DNA of 32,363 nucleotides from Verrucomicrobiota bacterium (GTDB lineage Bacteria; Verrucomicrobiota; Verrucomicrobiia; Limisphaerales; UBA1096): NCBI GenBank assembly GCA_018674955.1, contig JABGZB010000138.1, positions 1 to 32,363 of the forward strand, read 5' to 3'. Shown piece by piece: positions 8,410 to 17,606 of this stretch (position 1 is its first letter; each line of letters starts with the position of its first letter). The notes under the pieces were generated by a model. It saw only the letters and a program-made list of their open reading frames with translations, ran no database searches and was not told where the DNA came from. The position numbers and the translations under genes were made by a program.

Positions 8410-11019
8410 TCACTGCTTCAGGAAGGCGATGAGGTTGGCCAGTTCCTGTCGGGTCATCGTTTTCTCCAACTCGTTCGGCATGAGCGACAACGGGCTGGCC
8501 CGGACGGCTTTCACTTCGGAGCGGGCGAGCGTCTTGGTGAAGCCAAGCGGCAGCTTGAGCGTGAGTTGGGCCGGCGTGTCGGCGGTCAGCAAACCGGCAA
8601 AGATCTGCCCGTCTTTCGTGTCCACCTCGTACATTGTGTTTCCGCCGACCACTTCGTGGTTTGGCACGATGATGTGCAGCAGCAGCGTCTCCGCCGGTTG
8701 GTTGCGCAAGCCGGTGAGGTCCGGCCCGACCGCATAGCCCTCGCTGCCGTGCGTGTGGCAAAGAGCGCAGGCACGGGTGAAAATTTTCGCGCCACCGGCG
8801 GTATCGGTTTTCAGTTTCAAAACCGGCTTGAGCAACTCGTAGGCTTTCATCCGGTCGCCATTAGGCAGCTTGGCGAACAGTTTTTTCGCTCTCGCGCCGA
8901 CGGGCTTGCTCCGTTCTAACGTTTGGCGGCGCGCCGGTGAAAGTGCGTGTATCGGCACGACGCCTGACTCGAGCGCAGCCATGAGCGCCGGATGATACGT
9001 GGAACGGCCCAATAGCACACCCGTAACCGCCTCTCGCAACCCCGGCGCGTAACCGCCCCAACGCCGCTTGGCCAACAGCGCCTTGGCCACCCTGGCGTCA
9101 TCGAATTGCCCTAGCGCTTTTGCCGCAGCCAGTCTCACCGACCCCAGCTCAGTCGCCGTCAACAGCGCGAGCAGCGTCTCCCCTTCCGCAGCAAAACTCG
9201 AGTGCCCAAGCAGCGCGATACTGCCCAAGCGCCCCGCTCCCTCGCCGCTCTTGGCCAACGTCCGAGCCGACGCGAAAATCGTCTCGACGTTTTCGCGCGC
9301 GTTGGTGTTTCCGTCTGTGAGTTCAGCAAGGCTAGAACTTGCACCGTCGATGATGCCGCCGAGCAGCGCCGTCCGCTCGTGTCCGCTCCAGTCGGAGCCA
9401 ACGGCCATGTGCCGGGCGATCACGCCGCCGGTCTCTTTCGACGGTCGCGTTATCGCGATCACCTGGCCAAGCGCAACCAGCGCCGGAGCGAGGCTCGGCC
9501 GCTTGGCCAAGCGACCGGCGGACAATTCGTCGAGTAACTCAACGGACAAATTGCCCATCGAACTGAGCACGGCGGCACGCGTCCATTTGTCGTCGGTACC
9601 GGCCGAAAGCACCTTCGCCAATAGCTTGGTTTTTTGTGCGTCACGCACTTGGCCAAGCTGCAGCGCGGCCTGAAAACGGAGGCGTGCGTCGTCAGAATTG
9701 GCAAGCTGCTCGAGCTTGGCCAAGGGCTGCGCTAGGCCAAGTTTACCCTGGCTGAGTTGAAGTGTCTTGAGCGCGGCAATCTTGGACTCGGCGGTCGGTT
9801 TTCCGGCGACAGTGCCCGGCTGAAGGACGCGCCAAATGCGGCCCTTGTCCGTCCCGGCGAGAAACGGAAGTTTCCCCCGAATCGGCTTGGGCAGATAGCG
9901 GGGGTGGTCAATGTATTGGCGAACCATATCACAAATATACAGCGCGCCGTCCGGACCGACGGTGGCGTGAACGGGACGAAACCATTGATCCGCCGACGCA
10001 AGAAAATCCCTGCCAGGCGTGGGATGCTCTGCGAGAAACGTCGCCCCGCTTGGCCTGAGGCGTTGGCGCTGTACGAGGTTTTGCGCCGGCTCGCAAATGA
10101 ACGCGCTCTCGCCGCGAATGCAGATTCCGCTGGCGCTCGTGTAAGTGCCCGTGTGTTGCTGGTTGATGAGGCTCGGAATGTACGTGGCCGCCGTGGTGTC
10201 GGGGCTGATCGGATAAACTTTCGCTGCGACCGGCACGACGTTCTCGACTGTCTCGGTAAACGCAAAATGCAGGTTGCGTTTCAGGATGCCCGGCGACAAA
10301 ACGACGTGCATCAGCGGGTTGCGATTGCTCGAAACGAAGCGGTGGCCAAGCGCATCGAAACATTGGCCAAATTGCCCAACACCGGCGAGAGGCTCGTACA
10401 CGAATGTCTCCGGGTGAAACCGCCCGTCCTGCCGCTTAGCCGTCACGGCGGGGCGATTGGGGTGCAGTGGGCTGGTGACCTTCGCGTCGGTGAGGCCGCT
10501 CGTGATGTACACCCAACCGTCCGGCCCCAACGTCGGGCTGGCGACGCGGAGTTGCTCGCTGCTGCTCTTCGTGCCGAAACCGGTCAGGACGATTTGCCTC
10601 ACGTCGGCCCGGCCATCGCCGGTGGTGTCCTTGAGAAACCAGATGTCCGGAGCGCAGGTCAGGAACGCGCCGCGGTCCCACGGCAGGATGCCGTTGGGAA
10701 ACGTGAACCCGTCGGCGAAGGTTGTACGTTTTTCAAACCGCCCGTCGCCGTCAGCATCCTCGAGCAGCACCACCGTACCCAGCGTGAGTGGGCTCTCGCC
10801 AAGTTGCGGATAGCTGCGCCCCTCGACCACAAGCATCCGCCCTGCGTCGTCAAAGCACAGCGCCACGGGATCGCGCACCAGCGGCTCGGCGGCTGCAATC
10901 TCCACGCGCACGCCCGGCTCGACTTGAAACGCTGCAAGAGCCTCCGGCGGCGAAAGAGGCCCGGGCGCGGCGAGAAGTGTGCCGGGGAGAACGGCGGCGA
11001 GTATGGCAAATCGTATCAT
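8410..11019 (-). CDS. PVC-type membrane-bound dehydrogenase with HEAT repeats and C-terminal haem domain
   Basis: The product is 869 residues from ATG 11019, chosen because it begins a signal peptide (MIRFAILAAVLPGTLLAAPG). The longer frame to 11280 adds 87 residues of unrelated character and runs over the divergent tdh gene. Residues about 24-435 match the Planctomycete/Verrucomicrobia membrane-bound dehydrogenase propeller (PPEALAAFQVEPGV, AAAEPLVRDPVALCFDD, VVEGRSYP). About 470-720 are HEAT-like repeats rich in LAK and LGQ. Residues about 740-869 are the Pirellula/Verrucomicrobium-type haem-binding domain with CALCH at 751-755, GPDLTGL and the ending LANLIAFLKQ. These proteins are thought to oxidise a periplasmic sugar or alcohol substrate and pass electrons to cytochrome c; the substrate here is unknown. 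It converges with the octahaem cytochrome gene. Confidence 0.88.
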   Translation of the reverse strand: MIRFAILAAVLPGTLLAAPGPLSPPEALAAFQVEPGVRVEIAAAEPLVRDPVALCFDDAGRMLVVEGRSYPQLGESPLTLGTVVLLEDADGDGRFEKRTTFADGFTFPNGILPWDRGAFLTCAPDIWFLKDTTGDGRADVRQIVLTGFGTKSSSEQLRVASPTLGPDGWVYITSGLTDAKVTSPLHPNRPAVTAKRQDGRFHPETFVYEPLAGVGQFGQCFDALGHRFVSSNRNPLMHVVLSPGILKRNLHFAFTETVENVVPVAAKVYPISPDTTAATYIPSLINQQHTGTYTSASGICIRGESAFICEPAQNLVQRQRLRPSGATFLAEHPTPGRDFLASADQWFRPVHATVGPDGALYICDMVRQYIDHPRYLPKPIRGKLPFLAGTDKGRIWRVLQPGTVAGKPTAESKIAALKTLQLSQGKLGLAQPLAKLEQLANSDDARLRFQAALQLGQVRDAQKTKLLAKVLSAGTDDKWTRAAVLSSMGNLSVELLDELSAGRLAKRPSLAPALVALGQVIAITRPSKETGGVIARHMAVGSDWSGHERTALLGGIIDGASSSLAELTDGNTNARENVETIFASARTLAKSGEGAGRLGSIALLGHSSFAAEGETLLALLTATELGSVRLAAAKALGQFDDARVAKALLAKRRWGGYAPGLREAVTGVLLGRSTYHPALMAALESGVVPIHALSPARRQTLERSKPVGARAKKLFAKLPNGDRMKAYELLKPVLKLKTDTAGGAKIFTRACALCHTHGSEGYAVGPDLTGLRNQPAETLLLHIIVPNHEVVGGNTMYEVDTKDGQIFAGLLTADTPAQLTLKLPLGFTKTLARSEVKAVRASPLSLMPNELEKTMTRQELANLIAFLKQ

Positions 11020-11076
11020 GAAGCAACTTGGCTTGGCGAAGTCTAGCGGCGCACACCGCGTATTCAACTCCCGCAC

Positions 11077-11096
11077 TTGACCAAGCGCTTGGTCAA
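11077..11096. promoter_or_regulatory. 20-bp perfect palindrome between divergent genes
   Basis: TTGACCAAGCGCTTGGTCAA is a perfect 20-base palindrome in the 142-bp gap between the dehydrogenase start (11019) and tdh (11162). It is followed on the plus strand by five T residues. The divergent setting favours an operator over a terminator. Its half-site TTGACCAAGCG recurs near 26013, ahead of the sialidase gene. No binding protein can be named. Confidence 0.45.
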
Positions 11097-11161
11097 TTTT
11101 TACTTTTGGCTTCCAACCCGGAGCCTCAACGTCCATTAAATGGAAATCTTTTTTCTGAAAG

Positions 11162-12184
11162 ATGAAGGCACTCGTAAAAAAACAATCTGGAGAGGGACTT
11201 TGGATTGAGGACGTGCCGCAGCCCGGGTTGGCGGCCAATGATGTCCTCATCAAGGTCAACCGCGCCGGTATCTGCGGCACCGATCTGCATATTTACAAAT
11301 GGAACGACTGGGCCAGTAAAACCGTGCCGGTGCCGCTCGTGGTAGGGCATGAGTTCGTCGGCGAAATCGTTGAGGTCGGCGGAGACGTCCGTGACTTCCG
11401 AGTCGGCGAACTGGTGAGCGGCGAGGGGCACGTGGTTTGCGGGCATTGCCGCAACTGCATGGCCGGCCGGAGGCACCTGTGCAACGACACCGCCGGCATC
11501 GGCGTCACGCGGCCCGGCGCATTCGCCGAGTACATTGCCCTGCCGCAAACCAACGTGTGGGTGCACAAGCCGGGCATCGATCTCGACGTCGCCTCCATCT
11601 TCGATCCGTTCGGCAACGCCACACACTCCACGCTGAGTTTTCCTGTACTGGGCGAGGACGTGCTCGTCACCGGCGCGGGGCCAATCGGCATCATCTCCGC
11701 CGCAATCGCCCGGTACGCCGGTGCGCGGCACGTGGTGATCACCGACGTGAACGACTACCGGCTCGACTTGGCCAAGCGCGTGGGCGTCACGCGCGCGGTG
11801 AATGTCGCCAACGAATCGCTCGCCGACGTGCAGAAGGAACTCGGCATGGACGAAGGTTTCGACGTGGGCCTCGAGATGAGTGGCAACCCGGATGCGTTCA
11901 ACGACATGCTCGCCTACATGTGCCACGGCGGCAAGATCGCCATGCTCGGCATCCCCGAGAAGGAGATGGCCATCGACTGGAACACGGTCGTTTTCAACAT
12001 GCTCACCATCAAGGGCATCTACGGCCGCGAAATGTACGAGACATGGTACAAGATGACCGTGATGCTCGAGGGCGGCCTCGACATAGCACCGGTGATCACA
12101 CACCGGTTTATGTTCGCCGATTTCCAGCAAGGATTCGAAACCGCCCTCAGCGGCGAAAGTGGCAAGGTGATTTTAGAATGGTAG
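11162..12184 (+). CDS. tdh: L-threonine 3-dehydrogenase
   Basis: This cytosolic zinc-dependent medium-chain dehydrogenase oxidises L-threonine with NAD+ to 2-amino-3-ketobutyrate. At 340 residues it is one shorter than E. coli Tdh. Catalytic zinc ligands Cys38, His63 and Glu64 are present ([16 protein letters not shown]). The structural-zinc cysteines are at 93, 96, 99 and 107 (CGHCRNC...HLC). The NAD-binding GAGPIG loop is at 171-176. The stop codon is one base before the kbl start, so the unstable product can pass straight to the next enzyme. No strong Shine-Dalgarno sequence precedes the ATG. The order tdh-kbl is the reverse of the E. coli kbl-tdh operon. Confidence 0.96.
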   Translation: MKALVKKQSGEGLWIEDVPQPGLAANDVLIKVNRAGICGTDLHIYKWNDWASKTVPVPLVVGHEFVGEIVEVGGDVRDFRVGELVSGEGHVVCGHCRNCMAGRRHLCNDTAGIGVTRPGAFAEYIALPQTNVWVHKPGIDLDVASIFDPFGNATHSTLSFPVLGEDVLVTGAGPIGIISAAIARYAGARHVVITDVNDYRLDLAKRVGVTRAVNVANESLADVQKELGMDEGFDVGLEMSGNPDAFNDMLAYMCHGGKIAMLGIPEKEMAIDWNTVVFNMLTIKGIYGREMYETWYKMTVMLEGGLDIAPVITHRFMFADFQQGFETALSGESGKVILEW

Positions 12185-12185
12185 A

Positions 12186-13370
12186 ATGTACGGCAACCTA
12201 AAAACCCAACTGCAAACCGAACTGGACGAAATCCGCGCGGCGGGCCTTTACAAGGGCGAGCGTGTCATCGACACGCCGCAGGGCGCGCGCGTGGGCGTGG
12301 GGCGCGAGGCGCCGGTGCTGAACATGTGCGCCAACAATTACCTTGGCCTCGCGAGCCATCCCGACGTCATCGCCGCCGCACGCGATGCGTTGGACGAATG
12401 GGGCTACGGCCTCGCGAGCGTGCGCTTCATTTGCGGCACGCAAAAGATCCACAAACAACTCGAGGAAAAACTCAGCGACTTTCTTGGCACGGAGGACACG
12501 ATTCTTTACACGTCCTGCTTCGACGCCAACGGCGGGTTGTTCGAGACGCTGCTCGGCCCCGACGACGCCGTCATCTCCGACGAACTCAACCACGCCTCCA
12601 TAATCGACGGCGTGCGCCTCTGCAAGGCCAAGCGCTTCCGCTACAAAAACAACGACATGGCCGACCTCGCCGCTCAACTCCAAGCGGCTAACGGTTCGCG
12701 CCGTATTCTCATCGTCACCGACGGCGTGTTTTCGATGGACGGTTACCTCGCAAACCTCCCCGCCATCTGCGACCTCGCCGACGAGCACAGCGCGCTGGTG
12801 ATGGTCGACGACTCTCACGCAGTCGGCTTCATGGGCGCGCGCGGCCGCGGCACGCACGAGCATCACAACGTGATGGGCCGCATCGACATCATCACCGGCA
12901 CACTCGGCAAAGCCCTCGGCGGCGCCAGCGGCGGCTACACCAGCGGCCGCGCGGAAATCGTCGAAACCCTCCGCCAACGCTCGCGCCCCTATCTCTTTTC
13001 CAACACCGTCGCCCCCAGCATTGTCGCTGCTTCGATAAAAGCCATCGATTTACTGAACTCCTCCACCGAACTCCGCGACCGACTCGAGACCAACACAAAG
13101 TTTTTCCGTGACCAAATGGCCGACACCGGCTTTCACATTCTCGAAGGCACGCACCCCATCACGCCCATCATGCTCGGCGATGCCGCCCTCGCCAGCCGTT
13201 TCGCCGATGTGATGCTCAAGAAAGGCGTTTACGTCATCGGTTTCTCCTTCCCCGTCGTGTCCAAGGGCAAGGCGCGCATTCGCACGCAAATTTCTGCGAC
13301 ACACACAGAGGAAGATCTCAAGTTTGCCATCGTCAAGTTCGCCGAGGCAAAAACCGATATGGGGATCTGA
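12186..13370 (+). CDS. kbl: Glycine C-acetyltransferase (2-amino-3-ketobutyrate CoA ligase)
   Basis: This PLP-dependent alpha-oxoamine synthase splits 2-amino-3-ketobutyrate with CoA into glycine and acetyl-CoA. The 394-residue length is close to that of E. coli Kbl. The PLP lysine is Lys242 in [10 protein letters not shown], and Asp208 and His211 sit in the VDDSHAVGF motif that holds the cofactor ring. [10 protein letters not shown] near residue 50 and the ASVRFICGT strand are also typical of the family. The gene starts one base after the tdh stop and completes the threonine-to-glycine route. Confidence 0.96.
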   Translation: MYGNLKTQLQTELDEIRAAGLYKGERVIDTPQGARVGVGREAPVLNMCANNYLGLASHPDVIAAARDALDEWGYGLASVRFICGTQKIHKQLEEKLSDFLGTEDTILYTSCFDANGGLFETLLGPDDAVISDELNHASIIDGVRLCKAKRFRYKNNDMADLAAQLQAANGSRRILIVTDGVFSMDGYLANLPAICDLADEHSALVMVDDSHAVGFMGARGRGTHEHHNVMGRIDIITGTLGKALGGASGGYTSGRAEIVETLRQRSRPYLFSNTVAPSIVAASIKAIDLLNSSTELRDRLETNTKFFRDQMADTGFHILEGTHPITPIMLGDAALASRFADVMLKKGVYVIGFSFPVVSKGKARIRTQISATHTEEDLKFAIVKFAEAKTDMGI

Positions 13371-13429
13371 ACAAAGTTGCTTCGTTCGGAGATGCTCCGT
13401 ACGCTTGGCTGGTCGCAACAAATGTCGTC

Positions 13430-14398
13430 ATGCAACGAATCACCCGGGATCAAGCTCGTAAGTTCGCCTTTGATTGGCGGGATGAACCACTCCTCCGCGT
13501 TCAACCGGGCGAATCGTTCGAGATCGAAACATGGGATGCCGGTTCTGGGTTTTTCAAAACACCGAGCGACAAGGCCATCCCGACCAACCGGCCCGGCTTC
13601 GACAGTCATCCACCCCTGGCCAACCCGATCGGCGGACCGGTTTACATCGACGGCGCTGAGCGCGGTGATGTGTTGCTGATCGACATCGAGGATATTGAGG
13701 TGAGTGATTACTCATGGGTGGCCATTGGCCCCAAGCGCGGTCCACTCGGTGAATCCACCCGCTGGCCCGAGCTTTCCAGCCAATATACAACCAAGATATT
13801 TAAACATAGCCCGGGGCCAAGCGGTACAATGCGGGATGGCACGATGCAGTTTAACGACGAGATCGCCTGGCCAATCACACCGTTCATTGGAACGATCGGC
13901 GTCGCCCCGGAACGCGAAGTGACCACCAGTATTGACGGCCAAGGCCCATGGGGAGGCAATCTCGACATCCGCGACGTGACCGTTGGCAATCGAATCCACC
14001 TCCCGGTCTTTCACGAGGGAGCCCTGTTTTATCTCGGCGACGTGCACGCCAGCCAGGGTGACACTGAGTACACCGGCACAGCGGCAGAGACCTGCGCCAC
14101 CGTCCGTGTGCGATTCGAGTTGGTGAAAGAAAAACGCCTTCCGTTCATGCGCATCGAAAAACCGGACAGCATCATTTCAGTGCATGCCGCACGACCACTC
14201 GAGTTGGCAGTGGACACAGCAACCCAACATCTCATAGCCTGGATGACCGACGAGTACGGCATGTCAGCAACCGACGCCTACTGCCTCGTCAGCACCTGCC
14301 CGGATTTCCGGATCAACATTTATCAGATGGTCAACATGGGCAGCCTGAGTTTCGTCGCCGGCGCCGAGATGACGAAAAATATTCTCGAAAAAACCTGA
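13430..14398 (+). CDS. Acetamidase/formamidase family amidohydrolase
   Basis: This 322-residue protein of the FmdA/AmdA family hydrolyses small amides such as formamide or acetamide, releasing ammonia. Family signatures are GPWGGNLDIRDVTVG (about 178-192), GALFYLGDVHASQGDTEY (about 199-216, with the metal-binding GDVHA segment) and a C-terminal DAYCLVS. The N-terminal GESFEIETWDA is also characteristic. There is no signal peptide, so it should be cytosolic. It lies 59 bp after kbl on the same strand and could be co-transcribed. A nitrogen-release role beside threonine breakdown is plausible but unproven; the exact amide cannot be read from sequence. Confidence 0.88.
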   Translation: MQRITRDQARKFAFDWRDEPLLRVQPGESFEIETWDAGSGFFKTPSDKAIPTNRPGFDSHPPLANPIGGPVYIDGAERGDVLLIDIEDIEVSDYSWVAIGPKRGPLGESTRWPELSSQYTTKIFKHSPGPSGTMRDGTMQFNDEIAWPITPFIGTIGVAPEREVTTSIDGQGPWGGNLDIRDVTVGNRIHLPVFHEGALFYLGDVHASQGDTEYTGTAAETCATVRVRFELVKEKRLPFMRIEKPDSIISVHAARPLELAVDTATQHLIAWMTDEYGMSATDAYCLVSTCPDFRINIYQMVNMGSLSFVAGAEMTKNILEKT

Positions 14399-14506
14399 CC
14401 GGCACGCTGCCTTGCCGACAGATGAGCAGGCTGGTCAATTTTTATTCGTTATGAACTTCACGAGCGTGATGGTTTCGCGCTCAGTGAGGGTGTTGAGAAA
14501 CCCAAC

Positions 14507-15304
14507 TCAAAAAGCGTTCCGACGCTGCAGCGGATCCCAGTTCTCGATGTGTTCCGCAGTGTTGTCACGCCTGGGGTTGATCGTGCGGTCCGGGTCGTCA
14601 TACGACTGCACATGACCATCCACAAACACCACCGGCGCGGAGTTGCTGTGCCGCAAGCTTGCCACACCCTCGTTGGCGCGGTTGATAAACGGCCACCACA
14701 TCGTGAGAGACCAGTGACCACCTGTTTTTTGCTCTGAGTCGGCGAGGTTGATGCACTCGACAGGACTTCGCACCGAACCCAGCTTCACCTCGTACCCGCT
14801 TGGGAGATTGCCACTCTTCTCACCCTGGCGTCCCGGCATCTGCCCGAGAAAGTAGGAGTTCTGCCCGTAGCCGATGCTGTGCGCGTCGAACCGCCACTTG
14901 TCATGCTGTTTGGATGCATTTTGGAACTTGTCGTGCCGCAGATCGGGGCAGCGGTACGCCTGATCCGATGGTGCGTAGCCGTAGATAAGGGTGAACCAGG
15001 TCTCCTCCCGCGAGAACGACATGCCCTTGTTCAGTTCAACCAAGCGCTGGAACCCCTTGCTCGGCGTCCGGTTTAGTGCCCGACGGTGGTACGGGAATAT
15101 ATCGTCGTTGTCGTCCATGTACATCATGTTTGCCAAGCCAAGTTGGCGCAGTTGGTTACCACACTTTGCGCGAACAGCAATGGTCTTACTCTTGGCCAAA
15201 GCAGGTAGAAGCATTCCGGCCAAAATCGCGATAATGGCGATTACCACCAGCAACTCGATCAAGGTAAATGCTGACAACGAAATATTAGTGTTTCGCTTAT
15301 TCAT
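14507..15304 (-). CDS. Pseudopilin-like protein with H-X9-DG motif
   Basis: This 265-residue protein has a type IV prepilin N-terminus: a short basic leader, then [28 protein letters not shown], written here in parts as [10 protein letters not shown] and a hydrophobic helix. Glu+5 is present, and cleavage would follow Ala13 rather than the more usual Gly. The globular part ends with [12 protein letters not shown], which fits the H-X9-DG signature of pseudopilin-like proteins expanded in Planctomycetes, Verrucomicrobia and Lentisphaerae. It lies about 190 bp downstream of the epimerase on the same strand and may be the last gene of the sialic-acid transcript. Its role is unknown; surface or envelope placement is likely. 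Confidence 0.85.
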   Translation of the reverse strand: MNKRNTNISLSAFTLIELLVVIAIIAILAGMLLPALAKSKTIAVRAKCGNQLRQLGLANMMYMDDNDDIFPYHRRALNRTPSKGFQRLVELNKGMSFSREETWFTLIYGYAPSDQAYRCPDLRHDKFQNASKQHDKWRFDAHSIGYGQNSYFLGQMPGRQGEKSGNLPSGYEVKLGSVRSPVECINLADSEQKTGGHWSLTMWWPFINRANEGVASLRHSNSAPVVFVDGHVQSYDDPDRTINPRRDNTAEHIENWDPLQRRNAF

Positions 15305-15325
15305 TTTATCGTTAATTCTTTAACC

Positions 15326-15350
15326 TAACTTACTCTGATTCTGTAAGTTA
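15326..15350. promoter_or_regulatory. Inverted repeat upstream of the pseudopilin gene
   Basis: The arms TAACTTAC (15326-15333) and GTAAGTTA (15343-15350) are perfect inverted repeats around a 9-base spacer. They lie 22 bp upstream of the pseudopilin start, in the 192-bp gap after the epimerase gene. The stem is AT-rich with no T-run directly beside it on the minus strand, so an operator or mRNA 5'-end hairpin fits better than a terminator. The rest of the gap is AT-rich with nothing else recognised. Confidence 0.3.
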
Positions 15351-15496
15351 ATGTGTTTTCACAAAGATCAGATACAGCAGGAAAACTAACTGTTTTTTGA
15401 TAAGAAACAACAACAAAACAGATAGGCTATAATCATCTTGTCAAAACAATTTTAGAGCGGTTTAACGAAATCGTAAAGAAGGTAAAATCGCACTGA

Positions 15497-16690
15497 CTAA
15501 TGTACCTCGGCCGATAGACCAAGCGCTTCCTCCAACAACTGCCAGCAGACGAGTTGCATGCGGGGGAAGTGGAACGGCCCTTTCCACAGATTGCCCTTGA
15601 GCGGGACGGAAACGGTCCCGTCCCGGTGCAAATACCCAAACCACTCGCCGTGCTCCGGGTCGGCAAATTGGGCGTAAGCCCAATCGTGAACCTGCTGATG
15701 CCATTTGGCATACTTTTCATCTCCTGTAAGCAACCAGGCAAGCAGCGTGGCGATGATTGCCTCGTTGTGTGGCCACCAGAATTTCATGTCATGCCAATAC
15801 TCCTGCACTGGCTTGCCATGTACGTCGCGAAAATAAAACAATCCACCGTACTCGTTGTCCCATCCCCTCGCCCACATCCAGTCGAGAATCTGGCAACCCA
15901 TCCGGATAAGATCCGGTTCGTTGCCACGCAGTTTGGCCTCCCAAAGGATGAACCAGGCGCACTCGATCGCATGGCCGGGGTTGAGCATTCGGCCGTCGAA
16001 GTGATCGATCATTGAACCGTTCGGCGCGACGGTTTCCATCACGCACTCGATCTCCGGCTTCATGAAGTCCCGGCGGATCTCCTCAATCGCCGCATCGACG
16101 TCGACCGTGAACGACTCGTCGCCCAAATTCCGGCGCAACTCCTGCGCGGTGACCATTTGAATCATCGGCGCGCCGATGGCCTTGGCCGGGCGCGTGTCGG
16201 TGAACTTCGACTCGGTCAGCGACGGTTCAGTGAAGTGACGCTTGGCCAAGTGAAACAGAACGCGAGCCTTCTCCGCTTGGCCAAGCTCACCGGTCGCCTT
16301 GGCCATGGCCGCAAACGCAATCGCAGCAAACGTCTCGGTAAAAACATAGCGCCGTTTGCGAATCGGCGCACCCTCGCGTGTGACGTGAAACCACATCCGC
16401 CCGTCGGTGTCGAAGCCACAACTCGAAATAAAATCGAGCCCGCGACCGGCCCAAGCGAGCCACTCTCTCCTTGGCTCGACCGTGTTGTAAATCGTGGCCA
16501 GCAACCAGGTCGCACGGCACTGCTGCCACATGCCCTTGTCGGTGTCCAGCAGGGAGCCGTCGCGGTCGCGGGCCAGCAGAAAGCCGCCATGCTCGTCGTC
16601 CACGCAACGCGGCCACCAAAACGGCAGCGTGTCATCCAGCAGGCCGTCCCGATAGACGGCGAGCAATTCGCGTTGGCGTGATTCCTTCAT
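15497..16690 (-). CDS. AGE-family N-acylglucosamine 2-epimerase
   Basis: This 397-residue cytosolic alpha6/alpha6-barrel enzyme is of the renin-binding-protein type. It most likely interconverts N-acetylmannosamine and N-acetylglucosamine without phosphorylation. Conserved features are DKGMWQQCRATW (51-62), the VFTETFA helix (116-122), NPGHAIE with His240, and FWWPHNEA with His308. Those two histidines match the general acid/base pair known for the family. It starts one base after the stop of the lyase gene, whose product ManNAc would be its substrate. The same lyase-plus-AGE-epimerase pairing is established in Bacteroides fragilis nanLET. Other AGE members act on cellobiose or aldoses, but the context favours ManNAc. 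Confidence 0.9.
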   Translation of the reverse strand: MKESRQRELLAVYRDGLLDDTLPFWWPRCVDDEHGGFLLARDRDGSLLDTDKGMWQQCRATWLLATIYNTVEPRREWLAWAGRGLDFISSCGFDTDGRMWFHVTREGAPIRKRRYVFTETFAAIAFAAMAKATGELGQAEKARVLFHLAKRHFTEPSLTESKFTDTRPAKAIGAPMIQMVTAQELRRNLGDESFTVDVDAAIEEIRRDFMKPEIECVMETVAPNGSMIDHFDGRMLNPGHAIECAWFILWEAKLRGNEPDLIRMGCQILDWMWARGWDNEYGGLFYFRDVHGKPVQEYWHDMKFWWPHNEAIIATLLAWLLTGDEKYAKWHQQVHDWAYAQFADPEHGEWFGYLHRDGTVSVPLKGNLWKGPFHFPRMQLVCWQLLEEALGLSAEVH

Positions 16691-16691
16691 C

Positions 16692-17606
16692 TCAGGAGTT
16701 CGCCCAGTCGAAGAAACCGATCTTCTCCAAATCCTGTTTCAAGTTACCGATCGATTCCCGCGCCAGGGTGCATAACGGCGGGCGCGCCGGGCCGCAGTCC
16801 ACACCGACCATCGCCATCACCGACTTGGCCGCCGGCGTGTAGTTGTGCTTTGCGATGGTGCGAATCATTTCTGCGGATCTACCCTGCTCACGCTGGGCAG
16901 CCTCAGTGTTGCCCTCGTCGAACGATGAGATAATCCTTCGATAGAGCGGCGCAGAAAAATTATATGAACTGCCGACTGCACCCCTGCAGCCGATCTGCAG
17001 TCCTTCGAGCAGTTCTTCGTCGCACCCAAAGAGCATGTCTGGCGCATAACCGTTCATTGCGAATATCGCCCGCAACTGGTCGCGGTCGGGGTTGGTGTAT
17101 TTCACGCCGGCCATGCCGGGAATGTTTTTTCTGGCTCGCACCACGAATTCCGCCGTATCAACCGTCACTCCGGTCATTGCCGGAATATCATAAAAATAAA
17201 AGGGCAGTTCAGGTGCGGGCTTGGCCACTTCCGCAAACCAGTCGAGCAGAGCCTCCGCGTCGGCTGGCTTGAAAAAGTTCGGGGCCATCGCCGAGATGGC
17301 ATCGGCGCCGGCATCTCTCGCCGAGCGCACCAGTGCCTGGGCATCGGGTAGATTGTTGTGACCGACATGCGCGATGAATTTCAGCCCGTTGCGATGGGCC
17401 ACCCGGCCCCAGACGTCGAAGAGTTTCAGCCGCTCACCGGTCGTCAGCGAATGGCACTCACCGGTTGTGCCCGTGACAAAAACCCCGCTAGTTCCGTTCT
17501 TGGCCAAGTGCTCAGCCTGGGCAGGAACCCGATCGTAATTCACGGTAAAATCAGCGTGCATCGGTGTGTGCACTGCCGCAATCAATCCTTTCAATTTTAT
17601 ACTCAT
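16692..17606 (-). CDS. nanA: N-acetylneuraminate lyase
   Basis: This cytosolic TIM-barrel class I aldolase of the DHDPS/NAL family cleaves N-acetylneuraminate to pyruvate and N-acetylmannosamine. Its 304 residues compare with 297 in E. coli NanA. It has GTTGE (46-50), which binds the pyruvate carboxylate, Tyr139 in FYDIP, and the Schiff-base Lys169 in GVKYTN. These correspond to E. coli Tyr137 and Lys165. Its ATG overlaps the preceding stop as ATGA, and the epimerase starts one base after its own stop, so translation is likely coupled on both sides. Neighbouring sialidase, O-acetylesterase and epimerase genes support NAL over dihydrodipicolinate synthase. Confidence 0.93.
   Translation of the reverse strand: MSIKLKGLIAAVHTPMHADFTVNYDRVPAQAEHLAKNGTSGVFVTGTTGECHSLTTGERLKLFDVWGRVAHRNGLKFIAHVGHNNLPDAQALVRSARDAGADAISAMAPNFFKPADAEALLDWFAEVAKPAPELPFYFYDIPAMTGVTVDTAEFVVRARKNIPGMAGVKYTNPDRDQLRAIFAMNGYAPDMLFGCDEELLEGLQIGCRGAVGSSYNFSAPLYRRIISSFDEGNTEAAQREQGRSAEMIRTIAKHNYTPAAKSVMAMVGVDCGPARPPLCTLARESIGNLKQDLEKIGFFDWANS

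Noticed and set aside
9757-11046. Long plus-strand frame (429 codons) opposite the dehydrogenase
   Set aside because: Shadow of a GC-rich gene on the other strand; no recognisable domain.
11077-11101. 20-bp palindrome plus T-run as a rho-independent terminator
   Set aside because: It lies between two divergent gene starts, where no transcript ends, and has no loop of its own.
11020-11280. Longer start for the PVC dehydrogenase
   Set aside because: It overlaps the divergent tdh gene and would bury the signal peptide at residue 88.
11126-12130. Minus-strand frame (334 codons) opposite tdh
   Set aside because: His/Val-rich antisense shadow; tdh on the plus strand has all catalytic residues.
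14400-14417. CGGCA...TGCCG hairpin after the amidase gene
   Set aside because: Only five base pairs with no following T-run; too weak to call a terminator.
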